A DNA stretch of 64,000 nucleotides from DATFVA01 sp963745945 (GCA_963745945.1 CAVUZG010000004.1:186001-250000); one strand, 5' to 3'; counted from the stretch's first letter, positions 15,850 to 23,087 are shown. Numbers and translations are program-made. The notes: generated by a model not told the origin, from the sequence alone.

Positions 15850-16896
15850 CTAATCATTCAGAATAATTTTACCGCGGAATTTTGCATATTCCCCATAATC
15901 AAGATAAATTTTTCCCTTATCAAGCATATCTCTAAGCTTTTTAGCTTTATCCTGAACATCCAGAATCTTATCTGTTACTTTAAATATGAATCCATCACTT
16001 CCTGCACCGGAACCAAATGAAACCATAAAAATTTTATCACCTGGTTTCGCTACATCAAGAACTGCTGAAAGACCGGTTGGTGATGAACCGGAATAAGTAT
16101 TTCCCATCCATGGTGCAATCCAGCCTACTTCCATTTGCTTTTTTGTAAAGCCTAATTTTTTTGCAGCCATTTGCGGAAATTTTCCATTTGGCATATGAAA
16201 TACTGAATGCTTAAAATCCTCCGGTTTCATACCTGATTTTTTAAGAAGATTTTGTGCAGCGTTGATAACATGTCTGAAATATGCCGGTTCACCTGTAAAT
16301 CTTCCGGCGTGACGTGGATAAAACTCATGTTCACGTCTCCAAAAATCAGGTGTATCCGATGTGTAGGAGGTTGTAAACAATATTTCTGCTACAACATTTT
16401 TTTTCCCCATAATGAATGCAGATCCACCTGCTGAAGCAGAATACTCAAGTGCATCGCCCGGTGCACCCTGAGAGGTATCGGCACCAATTGCCAGAGCATA
16501 CTTCATTTCATTAGCCTTAACCAAACTGTAAGCAACGTACATTGCTTCTGTACCTGCTTTGCAAGCAAACTCATAGCTTGCAACATGAACATTCGGACCA
16601 ATTCCAAGTGCATCAATAACTATTGTACCGCTTGGTTTTACAGCATATGGATGAGATTCAGAGCCGATATATACTGCACCTATCAATTGAGGATCAATTC
16701 CTGCTCTAAGCAAAGCATTCTTTGCAGCCTCAACTGAAATTGTAATTGTATCTTCATCTAATCCTGGAACTGTTTTTTCGTAAAGCTGCAAACCTCTTTT
16801 AATGGCTTCAGGGTCTGAGCCCCATTCCTTTGCAATGCTTTCTACTTTTATACGGTAACGAGGAAGGTAAGAACCAAACCCTACGATTCCAATCAT
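15850..16896 (-). CDS. Hydroxymethylglutaryl-CoA synthase, archaeal type
   Basis: A 348-residue enzyme that condenses acetyl-CoA with acetoacetyl-CoA to HMG-CoA. Expected catalytic residues are visible: Glu80 in IGSESHPYAVKP, Cys112 in YEFACKAGTEAMY, and His234 in SVFHMPNGKF. Length and signature are those of archaeal HMG-CoA synthase, which is shorter than the eukaryotic or Gram-positive forms. The ATG follows a GGGAGAG site. It is first in the HMG-CoA synthase-thiolase-DUF35 operon. No HMG-CoA reductase or mevalonate kinase is in the window, so the product could feed either isoprenoid synthesis or acyl-CoA degradation with AtuA. Confidence 0.92.
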   Translation of the reverse strand: MIGIVGFGSYLPRYRIKVESIAKEWGSDPEAIKRGLQLYEKTVPGLDEDTITISVEAAKNALLRAGIDPQLIGAVYIGSESHPYAVKPSGTIVIDALGIGPNVHVASYEFACKAGTEAMYVAYSLVKANEMKYALAIGADTSQGAPGDALEYSASAGGSAFIMGKKNVVAEILFTTSYTSDTPDFWRREHEFYPRHAGRFTGEPAYFRHVINAAQNLLKKSGMKPEDFKHSVFHMPNGKFPQMAAKKLGFTKKQMEVGWIAPWMGNTYSGSSPTGLSAVLDVAKPGDKIFMVSFGSGAGSDGFIFKVTDKILDVQDKAKKLRDMLDKGKIYLDYGEYAKFRGKIILND

Positions 16897-17100
16897 ATTA
16901 CTCTCCCTGTTTATTTTGATGAAAAATTAGATAATGAATAAGAACTCCACATCTATCAAATTAAATACGGATTATTTATAAAGGGAAATTAAAACCTGGT
17001 CTGATGTTTTTCCCGCCAAAAATAAATCCTCCCCTATCCCTTATTTATTTAACAATTAATATATCAACTTTTATTTTAAGTGTAAATCAAAATAATGAAT

Positions 17101-18021
17101 TTATTTTTTAACTGCTGAAAGAATTATATCAGCAGCACTATTTAAATCTTCTGGCTTTTCAATATTTATCCAATTAATTCTTTCATCTTTATTAAACCAT
17201 GTTAGCTGCCTTTTGGCAAATCTTCTAGTGTTTCTTTTGATTAATTCCGTTGCTCTTTCCAGAGAAATTTCTCCATCCAAATATGATATAATTTCTTTGT
17301 ATCCAACTGTATTTAAAGCATTTAACTTTTTATCAAATCCTTTTTCTAAAACACCTTTCAATTCTTCTACTAACCCGGATTCAATCATTTCATCCACGCG
17401 TTTTTCTATATTTTCATAAAGTACTTTTCTTTTCCAGTTTAGACCATATTGGTTGAATTCAAAATTTATTTCTCTTTTATATTCGTTCTGCAGCATCCAG
17501 ATTGGTTTCCCGGTTAGATGATGAACTTCCAGTGCCCGGATAATTCTTTTATAATTTTGAGGAAGCATTTTTGAAGCACTTACAGGATCAACTTCTTTTA
17601 ATTTATTATAGAGATAATCGTTGCCATGAATTTTTCTCTGATTCATTAATTTTTCTCTTAGTTCTTCATCAACATCAACTGTATTAAAGATTCCATCTAC
17701 CAAAGCTTTAATATATAAGCCAGAGCCGCCTACAACTAAAGGAATTTTTTGTTGGGAATGCATCCGGCTGATAATTTTGATAGATTCAATTTCAAACTCA
17801 CTCACGTTAAAATTTTTATCTGGATTAAGTGTACTGATGAAATGATGTTTTGCTTTTTTTAATTCTTCTTCAGAAGGTTTTGCTGTTCCAATATCAAGAA
17901 ATTTATATATCTGTCGGCTATCAGCTGAAATGATTTCAGATTTAAGTTTTTCAGCAATTTTAATTGAGAGAGCGGTTTTACCAGAACTAGTGGGACCCAC
18001 AATAACAATTACTTGTTCCAT
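17101..18021 (-). CDS. miaA: tRNA dimethylallyltransferase
   Basis: A 306-residue enzyme that transfers an isopentenyl-type group from DMAPP to N6 of A37 in tRNAs reading UNN codons. The P-loop IVGPTSSGKTALS opens the protein. Further signatures are ISADSRQIYKFLDIGTAKP, HHFISTLNPDKNFNVSEFE, VVGGSGLYIKALVDG, and NTRRFAKRQLTWF near the C terminus. It overlaps the end of pcm by 13 bases. Note that its substrate DMAPP is an isoprenoid. Confidence 0.95.
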   Translation of the reverse strand: MEQVIVIVGPTSSGKTALSIKIAEKLKSEIISADSRQIYKFLDIGTAKPSEEELKKAKHHFISTLNPDKNFNVSEFEIESIKIISRMHSQQKIPLVVGGSGLYIKALVDGIFNTVDVDEELREKLMNQRKIHGNDYLYNKLKEVDPVSASKMLPQNYKRIIRALEVHHLTGKPIWMLQNEYKREINFEFNQYGLNWKRKVLYENIEKRVDEMIESGLVEELKGVLEKGFDKKLNALNTVGYKEIISYLDGEISLERATELIKRNTRRFAKRQLTWFNKDERINWINIEKPEDLNSAADIILSAVKK

Positions 18022-18644
18022 CCTTCTCTTCCTATTAAAGGAACAAATGCGAATTCGGGAATTTCCAGAACTTCAAATTCATCATCATTAGTTTTCTGAA
18101 TGATCTTAAGAGTTTGTCTATTCTTATCTCCCACAGGTATCACAAGTTTCCCCCCTATAATAAGTTGTTTTTTTAATGAAGCGGGAACAGACGGGGATCC
18201 GGCTGTAACTATAATCCCGTCATAAGGTGAAAATTCCTCCCAGCCAATGGTCCCATCACCATATTTTGTATGCACTCTCAAACCAAGTTGATCAAAAAGT
18301 TTTTGAGTTTTAAGATAAATTTCAAATTGTCTTTCAATACTGTAAACTTTGTTACCCATTTTTTCCAGAATAGCAGCCTGGTACCCTGAACCTGTTCCTA
18401 TCTCAAGAACCTTTCCTTCGTTCTTCAATCCCAGTGCCTGGGTCATGTAGGCTACAGTGTATGGTTGTGAAATTGTCTGACCATATCCGATAGGTAAAGC
18501 AATATCTTTATAAGCATGAATTTTAAGTGCATCGGGAACAAACTTATCTCTTTCTACCTCAGCCATTGCCTGAAGAACTCTTTCATCAGTCACCCCTCTT
18601 TTTCTTATGTTTTCAGTTAGATCTTTTCTTTCTGTTTCGTACAT
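18009..18644 (-). CDS. pcm: Protein-L-isoaspartate O-methyltransferase
   Basis: A 211-residue SAM-dependent methyltransferase that repairs damaged isoaspartyl residues. Signatures are RDKFVPDALKIHAYKDIALPIGYGQTISQP (split here as RDKFVP and YGQTISQPYTVAYM), the SAM loop VLEIGTGSGYQAAIL, and the PCMT-specific YDGIIVTAGSPSVP with ...LVIPVG. Its stop is inside the miaA start region, so the two form an operon. Confidence 0.95.
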   Translation of the reverse strand: MYETERKDLTENIRKRGVTDERVLQAMAEVERDKFVPDALKIHAYKDIALPIGYGQTISQPYTVAYMTQALGLKNEGKVLEIGTGSGYQAAILEKMGNKVYSIERQFEIYLKTQKLFDQLGLRVHTKYGDGTIGWEEFSPYDGIIVTAGSPSVPASLKKQLIIGGKLVIPVGDKNRQTLKIIQKTNDDEFEVLEIPEFAFVPLIGREGWNK

Positions 18645-18733
18645 AATTGTAAATAAATGTTGTGTACTTCAAAGATAAAATAATTAGATATAATTATTTA
18701 ATTTTAGTAGTTATTAATAAGGATTTATGTGAA

Positions 18734-19264
18734 ATGTTTAATTTAATTCTTGGATCTGTAGGTGGAGCAGTTATTATAATGCTGATGAGAATCTGTGATG
18801 TTAGCATCGGAACTATGCGTACTATTTTTGTAGTTCAGGGGAAAAAATATCTTGCCGGATTGGCAGGCTTTTTTGAGGTATTGATATGGATTTTTGCTAT
18901 GCGTTACGTAATGCAGCACCTTGATCAGATTCCTAATCTATTCGGGTATGCTACAGGTTTTGCACTTGGAAACATAATCGGAATATCAATGGAACAAAAA
19001 ATCGGTCTTGGTTTTATCCAGTTAAATATAATATCGCGGCATTGTACTGATCAAATAGCAAATGAATTGAGGAAGTCAAAATATGGAGTAACAATTGTTC
19101 CGGGTGAAGGTGGATCCGGCGGGGTTTCTATAATTGTTCTGATTGTGCCGAGAAAATTTCAGAAAAAAAGTGTACATCTTATTGAATCGGTTGATCCAAA
19201 ATCGTTTATTACTGTAAACTATTCATTACCCTATAGAGGGTATAGACATGGTTCAAGAAAATAA
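18734..19264 (+). CDS. UPF0316 / DUF2179-type membrane protein
   Basis: A 176-residue protein with about three N-terminal membrane helices followed by a short soluble domain. MRICDVSIGTMRTIFVVQGKK and the following FFEVLIWIFAMRYVM are typical of UPF0316 proteins, and the C-terminal domain (GVTIVPGEGGSGG, VLIVPRK, KSFITVNYSL) is the DUF2179 fold shared with YitT proteins. I chose the ATG at 18734 because it follows AAGGA by about 10 bases; an upstream in-frame start at 18662 would add an unlikely 24 residues. It diverges from pcm. Function unknown. Confidence 0.75.
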   Translation: MFNLILGSVGGAVIIMLMRICDVSIGTMRTIFVVQGKKYLAGLAGFFEVLIWIFAMRYVMQHLDQIPNLFGYATGFALGNIIGISMEQKIGLGFIQLNIISRHCTDQIANELRKSKYGVTIVPGEGGSGGVSIIVLIVPRKFQKKSVHLIESVDPKSFITVNYSLPYRGYRHGSRK

Positions 19265-19453
19265 AAAGGTTCTAAAACGGATTTTTTAATTTTTCACTAA
19301 TTGAACAATTAATATTCCCATTTAATTCATTTATCACAATCGCATTCTCTAAATGATTTACCAGTTATTTCGAAAAAGTCAATACGTAGTGCTTTTTGTG
19401 AGCTCATCCGAGTTTCAAATTTAAGTTTACCAACACCAAATTTGATTGGTTAC

Positions 19454-19837
19454 TTAAATACTAGATGAAGCAATTGAATTATAGATCTGGTTGGCATCCA
19501 TTAAATTCAATATGGCTTCTGACCTGGTTTTGTGAGTATTGAAAATATTTAGGGTTCCGGTCACAGTAAGAATTGTATGAGCTATTGACGGTGGTTCTAT
19601 TATCCTTAGCTCTCCACCGATATCAGCTAATTTCTTAAGTGTGACAACCAATACACCAATAAAAGTTGAATCAATGAAATCGCACGGACTCAGATCGATT
19701 ATTATCTTGAGTTTTTTCTTCTTAATTTCATCATCGATGAATTTCTTGAACTCGTGAGCTTCTTTAACAGTTGCACGGGACAGGTTGACATTTATTATGA
19801 CTATGTCACCGCTGTATTCTTTTTCGAAATCTAGCAT
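19454..19837 (-). CDS. STAS-domain protein (anti-sigma-factor antagonist type)
   Basis: A 127-residue single STAS domain, SpoIIAA/RsbV-like: beta strands DIVIINVNLSRATV, IIIDLSPCDFIDSTFIGVLVV (the Ser/Thr in DSTF is where partner kinases phosphorylate such proteins), and GELRIIEPP. Members bind anti-sigma kinases or work in sensory complexes. No kinase or sigma factor is beside it. The ATG follows GTGAGGGTTTAA, a good ribosome-binding site. Confidence 0.85.
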   Translation of the reverse strand: MLDFEKEYSGDIVIINVNLSRATVKEAHEFKKFIDDEIKKKKLKIIIDLSPCDFIDSTFIGVLVVTLKKLADIGGELRIIEPPSIAHTILTVTGTLNIFNTHKTRSEAILNLMDANQIYNSIASSSI

Positions 19838-20178
19838 TTAAACCCTCACTGGGAATAGTGAAAAATAATTTTAACTGGTGTTTTACCTTGCTGCCCTCAC
19901 CCAGTTCGTTTTATTTAAGACAATTCGAGTGCCAAATGAATTTTGATCAAATTCATATTTTCTATCATTCCCGTTGTTTCAAATTAGAACAATAATCTAT
20001 AATTGTTAAATTTTTCCATTGGATTTAAGTTATAATGCGTTGAACAATAATAAAAATTAATGACCCTCCGGAAAGAAAGGATTTTATTTACTTTTTAATT
20101 TTTGGTAGGAGTTTTCTTATGGAATGCCTATTGCGGAATTGATTTAATCGGTATTTCAGACTTTTCTCATATATGTTT
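19838..20178 (+). other. Gene-free spacer with candidate promoter elements
   Basis: About 340 bases without a protein gene. On the plus strand TTGTTT (about 19974-19979) and TATAAT (19998-20003) are spaced about 18 bases apart and could drive a transcript toward the hairpin plus T8 at 20190-20219. A second TATAAT near 20031 lacks a partner. A well-spaced AGGAG precedes a 7-codon frame at 20119-20142. The evidence is suggestive only. Confidence 0.3.
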
Positions 20179-20239
20179 TTTAAAATAGAAAATCCTGACT
20201 AAACATCAGGATTTTTTTTGGAGGCGCCGGTCGGATTCG
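20179..20239. repeat. 61-base direct repeat, copy A (tRNA-Cys 3' end plus terminator)
   Basis: First of three near-identical 61-base direct repeats (others at 20523-20583 and 20869-20929). Each contains, on the minus strand, the last 17 bases of tRNA-Cys plus discriminator and CCA, then an ATCCTGA/TCAGGAT hairpin with T-tract. Copy A differs from the others by one base in the hairpin loop. The repeats are spaced 344 and 346 bases and bound the GIY-YIG units. Confidence 0.85.
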
Positions 20240-20271
20240 CCTGCCAGTTGGCGGGTTGCAGACCTTCGCCT
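20219..20271 (-). pseudogene. Partial tRNA-Cys, copy A, with internal palindrome
   Basis: On the minus strand, 16 bases of the tRNA-Cys D-stem end and anticodon arm (20256-20271, containing the GCA anticodon) are joined through a 16-base palindrome (20240-20255) to the last 21 bases of the tRNA including CCA (20219-20239). The palindrome replaces 18 bases covering the anticodon 3' stem, variable loop and T-arm 5' side. It cannot fold as a tRNA. Confidence 0.8.
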
Positions 20272-20280
20272 ATTATTGGT

Positions 20281-20520
20281 CAAAAGCCCTTTTCTTGTAG
20301 ATATTTTCTTCCAAATCCTGTTTTAAAATTTTTCCCTTGCCATAGCATCTGATTTAGTTTCAAATTCTTCATGGTATATCAAAGTTAGAAGTCTTCTGTA
20401 TTTTGTCGATTTAACCAAACCGGATTTATGTTCAAATAATCTCCTCTCCAGATCTTCTGTAAAACCAATATATCGCTTACCATCTTTTTCGCTTTTTAAT
20501 ATGTAAACAATGTATTGCAT
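20281..20520 (-). pseudogene. Single-domain GIY-YIG nuclease, copy A, frameshifted
   Basis: Nearly identical to the intact copy at 20624-20866 but missing 2 bases in the TTTTAAAATATTTTT tract (around 20328). The frame therefore ends early at 20323 after 65 residues (…DAMAREKF), losing the KTGFGRKYLQEKGF tail whose codons are still present down to the stop at 20281. Start ATGCAATAC at 20520. Either a decaying copy or a sequencing slip in an A/T run. Confidence 0.8.
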
Positions 20521-20522
20521 GC

Positions 20523-20583
20523 TTTAAAATAGAAAATCCTGACTAAATATCAGGATTTTTTTTGGAGGCGCCGGTCGGATTCG
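20523..20583. repeat. 61-base direct repeat, copy B
   Basis: Identical to the repeat at 20869-20929 that forms the 3' end of the intact tRNA-Cys. It separates the two GIY-YIG copies and contains the hairpin ATCCTGA-N7-TCAGGAT followed by the tRNA-Cys CCA end. Its presence at both ends of each unit is what tandem duplication, or integration at a tRNA 3' end, leaves behind. Confidence 0.85.
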
Positions 20584-20615
20584 CCCGCCAGTTGGCGGGT
20601 TGCAGACCTTCGCCT
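20563..20615 (-). pseudogene. Partial tRNA-Cys, copy B, with internal palindrome
   Basis: Same chimeric structure as copy A: tRNA anticodon segment (20600-20615), palindrome CCCGCCAGTTGGCGGG (20584-20599), tRNA 3' end with CCA (20563-20583). In this copy the palindrome is perfect; copy A has one change. It begins 8 bases after the GIY-YIG stop codon on the minus strand. Confidence 0.8.
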
Positions 20616-20623
20616 ATTATTGG

Positions 20624-20866
20624 TCAAAAGCCCTTTTCTTGTAGATATTTTCTTCCAAATCCTGTTTTAAAATATTTTTCCCTTGCCATAGCATCTGATT
20701 TAGTTTCAAATTCTTCATGGTAAATCAAAGTTAGAGGTCTTCTGTATTTTGTCGATTTAACAAAACCGGATTTATGTTCAAATAATCTCCTTTCCAGATC
20801 TTCTGTAAAACCAATATATCGCTTACCATCTTTTTCGCTTTTTAATATGTAAACAATGTATTGCAT
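20624..20866 (-). CDS. Single-domain GIY-YIG nuclease, copy B, intact
   Basis: An 80-residue GIY-YIG domain protein: IVYILKSEK for the first motif strand, KRYIGFTEDLERRLFEHKSG with YIG, the conserved Arg and His, then YHEEFETKSDAMAREKYFKTGFGRKYLQ with the catalytic-type Glu residues. It is of a different subfamily from the gene at 12257-12565, which has a WHRQWKI tail. It lies immediately downstream of tRNA-Cys and its terminator, in the same direction, and is followed by a partial tRNA-Cys. No clear ribosome-binding site precedes the ATG. Confidence 0.85.
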   Translation of the reverse strand: MQYIVYILKSEKDGKRYIGFTEDLERRLFEHKSGFVKSTKYRRPLTLIYHEEFETKSDAMAREKYFKTGFGRKYLQEKGF

Positions 20867-20868
20867 GC

Positions 20869-20929
20869 TTTAAAATAGAAAATCCTGACTAAATATCAGG
20901 ATTTTTTTTGGAGGCGCCGGTCGGATTCG
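20869..20929. repeat. 61-base direct repeat, copy C (within the intact tRNA-Cys)
   Basis: The parental copy: it covers the 3' end of the functional tRNA-Cys and the hairpin behind it. Identity with copy B runs from TTTAAAATAG through GGATTCG and stops exactly where the partial tRNAs switch to a palindrome. Confidence 0.85.
20871..20904 (-). terminator. tRNA-Cys terminator hairpin
   Basis: Stem arms AAATCCTGA (20880-20888) and TCAGGATTT (20896-20904) with a 7-base loop, directly behind the tRNA-Cys CCA on the minus strand, followed by TTTTCTATTTTA. Because the other side is T8, it also resembles a plus-strand terminator. Its core ATCCTGA/TCAGGAT matches the palindromes at the other GIY-YIG locus. 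Confidence 0.75.
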
Positions 20930-20985
20930 AACCGACGAATAAAGGTTTTGCAGACCTTCGCCTTAGACCGCTTGGCTACAGCGCC
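20912..20985 (-). tRNA. tRNA-Cys (GCA)
   Basis: Minus strand. Acceptor GGCGCTG pairs with CGGCGCC, the anticodon loop reads CTGCAAA (anticodon GCA), and the T-arm is GTCGG-TTCGAAT-CCGAC. The discriminator is T and CCA is encoded (20909-20911). It follows tRNA-Gly, probably in one transcript. Confidence 0.96.
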
Positions 20986-21020
20986 ATATTACCGAACCAA
21001 ATATAATCAAAAGAACCAGA

Positions 21021-21051
21021 AAAAAATAAATCCACATCAAGTGGATTTATT
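21021..21051 (-). terminator. Hairpin between tRNA-Gly and tRNA-Cys
   Basis: Perfect 11-base arms AATAAATCCAC (21025-21035) and GTGGATTTATT (21041-21051) with a 5-base loop, followed on the minus strand by T6. This is an intrinsic terminator or processing stem behind tRNA-Gly. If it terminates efficiently, tRNA-Cys depends on read-through. Confidence 0.75.
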
Positions 21052-21053
21052 AG

Positions 21054-21126
<73 letters not shown>

Positions 21127-21145
21127 GTGTTTAAAATTTGAGTGA

Positions 21146-21176
21146 CAAATATAAAAGGAATCCGTTTATCTTGCAA
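21146..21176 (-). promoter_or_regulatory. Bacteroidota-type promoter for the tRNA-Gly/tRNA-Cys pair
   Basis: On the minus strand TATATTTG (21146-21153) matches the TAnnTTTG -7 element, and TTG (21174-21176) lies 20 bases upstream as the -33 element. The tRNA-Gly 5' end is about 20 bases downstream, which suits a strong stable-RNA promoter. Confidence 0.65.
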
Positions 21177-21273
21177 TAAATTTTCACTTATGTCTAAAAT
21201 TATTCTGAAATATCTATCCAATTAACATAAGTATTTTATTAAATTTGTTTATTCTTCATTAAAAATTTTAAAA

Positions 21274-21906
21274 ATGGAATTTCTTTTTAGTGCTCTTATT
21301 GGCTACTTAATCGGATCATTTCCCAGTGCATATATTTTTCTCAAAAAAATTAAAGGCATTGATGTAACAAAAGAAGGTTCGGGAAATGTAGGGGCTATGA
21401 ATTCTTTTGAAATTACAAGATCCCGTTCTATTGGAATAATGGTGATGATCGTTGATGCACTTAAAGGATTATTAAGTGTTTATTTGTGCCTGCTGTTTTT
21501 TCCAGTTCAATTTGGATTTCCTGCTATTGCCCTATTTTTTGCAGTTTTTAGTCATTGTTACAATCCCTGGCTTAACTTCAAAGGTGGAAGAGGACTTGCG
21601 ACTGCAGCAGGCGGTGCTGCTCTTCTTTTCCCTTTTGCACTTTTTGCATGGCTGTTGTTATGGGGAATTACTTATTTTACAAGGAAAGATATACTGGTTG
21701 CAAATATCTGGGCCATAATAGGTTCTTTGGTAATTATTTTGTCGTTAATAAATATAGCTATAAAATATTCATTTCCTCGTGCCTCAACTTTAAGTGAGCT
21801 AGCTCTTTTCAGCATAGCACTTCTGATAATTATATTTGTTAGACATATTGAACCACTAAAAGAAATTATTCAAAACAAAAAATTCTTCAGAAAGGTGAGT
21901 AGATGA
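21274..21906 (+). CDS. plsY: Glycerol-3-phosphate acyltransferase PlsY
   Basis: A 210-residue inner-membrane enzyme that acylates glycerol-3-phosphate from acyl-phosphate, the first step of phospholipid synthesis. The three PlsY loops are visible: GSFPSAYIF, EGSGNVGAMNSFEITRS, and FKGGRGLATAAGG. Membrane helices alternate with these loops. Its stop overlaps the htrA start by 4 bases. Confidence 0.95.
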   Translation: MEFLFSALIGYLIGSFPSAYIFLKKIKGIDVTKEGSGNVGAMNSFEITRSRSIGIMVMIVDALKGLLSVYLCLLFFPVQFGFPAIALFFAVFSHCYNPWLNFKGGRGLATAAGGAALLFPFALFAWLLLWGITYFTRKDILVANIWAIIGSLVIILSLINIAIKYSFPRASTLSELALFSIALLIIIFVRHIEPLKEIIQNKKFFRKVSR

Positions 21907-23087
21907 CATCTTTTCAGAAAAGAAACTTAACTATTGGGGCATTAATTATTATTATAGTTATAATCTTCATATTTAAAGCTGAAAATAAGACTCCTTTATT
22001 TGTCAGTACTTCCGGAAATTATGCGTTAACGGCTTTACAGGAAAAAAATCAGAATAATTCTGCCATCGGTAATACAAGAGATAATATTATTACTGAAACA
22101 GTTAAAAAAGTGAGTCCTGCCGTTGTTGGTATAAATGTCACGGAAATTAGGCAATATCAGGATCCGTTCGGATCAATGTTCGATGATCCTTTTTTTAAGC
22201 AATTCTTTCATAACCGAAGTTACAGTGAAAAAGTTAAAGGACTCGGCTCAGGATTTATTATTTCTCCTGATGGGTACATTGTTACTAACGATCACGTTGC
22301 AGGTAATGCCACTGAAATTACTGTTACAATGACCAACGGAAAGCATTATGAAGCTAAAGTAGTCGGGAGCGACCCTATTACCGACATCTGTTTACTTAAG
22401 GTTGATGCATCAGATCTTCCTTATGAAATATTAGGGAATTCCTCAGATGTTATGATTGGTGAATGGGTCATTGCCCTGGGCAATCCTTTCGGGTTATTTG
22501 AAGTGAATGATAAACCCACAGTAACAGTTGGAGTAATAAGTTCAACGGGAATGAATCTTGAGCCCATAGATAACAGGTATTATATAAACATGTTGCAAAC
22601 AGATGCTGCAATTAACGGTGGGAACAGCGGTGGTCCTCTTGTTAACAGTGATGGTGAAGTGATCGGAATGAATACTCTTATTTTCACCGGGGGAAATGGT
22701 TCACAAGGAAGTATCGGGTTAGGATTTGCAATTCCAATCGATAAAATTAAAAGAATTGTTTCTGAGCTAAAAGAGAACGGGAAAATTGATCGCGATTTTG
22801 ATCCCGGAATGAGAATACAAACAATTGATCAGCAAATAGCGGATTACTATAAACTCAATGATACACGAGGGGTTATTGTTACACAAATACTTCCCGATTC
22901 TCCTGCAAAAAAAGCGGGTTTAAAAGTTGGTGACATAATTCTACAGGTAGAAAGTTACAGAATAAATGATGATCAGACTATTATTGGTGTATTCCAGGAA
23001 TTCAGAAAAGGACAAATCGTTTCTTTACAAATTCTTAGGGATAATAAATCAATGACAATTAAAATGAAATTGGAGAACTCAAAATGA
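21903..23087 (+). CDS. htrA: HtrA/DegP-type periplasmic serine protease
   Basis: A 394-residue protease with an N-terminal membrane anchor or signal (LTIGALIIIIVIIFIF), a trypsin-like domain and one PDZ domain. Catalytic triad: His in VTNDHVAGNA, Asp in DPITDICLLKVD, Ser in INGGNSGGPLVNSDG. The PDZ starts near RIQTIDQQ with the carboxylate-binding TRGVIVTQILPDSPAKKAG. With a single PDZ it resembles DegS or the short HtrA forms, and the anchor suggests attachment to the inner membrane. Overlaps of 4 bases on both sides tie it to plsY and purB. Confidence 0.9.
   Translation: MTSFQKRNLTIGALIIIIVIIFIFKAENKTPLFVSTSGNYALTALQEKNQNNSAIGNTRDNIITETVKKVSPAVVGINVTEIRQYQDPFGSMFDDPFFKQFFHNRSYSEKVKGLGSGFIISPDGYIVTNDHVAGNATEITVTMTNGKHYEAKVVGSDPITDICLLKVDASDLPYEILGNSSDVMIGEWVIALGNPFGLFEVNDKPTVTVGVISSTGMNLEPIDNRYYINMLQTDAAINGGNSGGPLVNSDGEVIGMNTLIFTGGNGSQGSIGLGFAIPIDKIKRIVSELKENGKIDRDFDPGMRIQTIDQQIADYYKLNDTRGVIVTQILPDSPAKKAGLKVGDIILQVESYRINDDQTIIGVFQEFRKGQIVSLQILRDNKSMTIKMKLENSK

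Noticed and set aside
20119..20142. Seven-codon frame after AGGAG as a leader peptide
   Set aside because: Good ribosome-binding site but no downstream gene on the plus strand and no composition bias; too little support.
20179..20929. Regular repeats that might suggest a CRISPR array
   Set aside because: Only three 61-base repeats, spaced about 345 bases, with a coding sequence between them and homology to tRNA-Cys. Spacers are nearly identical to each other.
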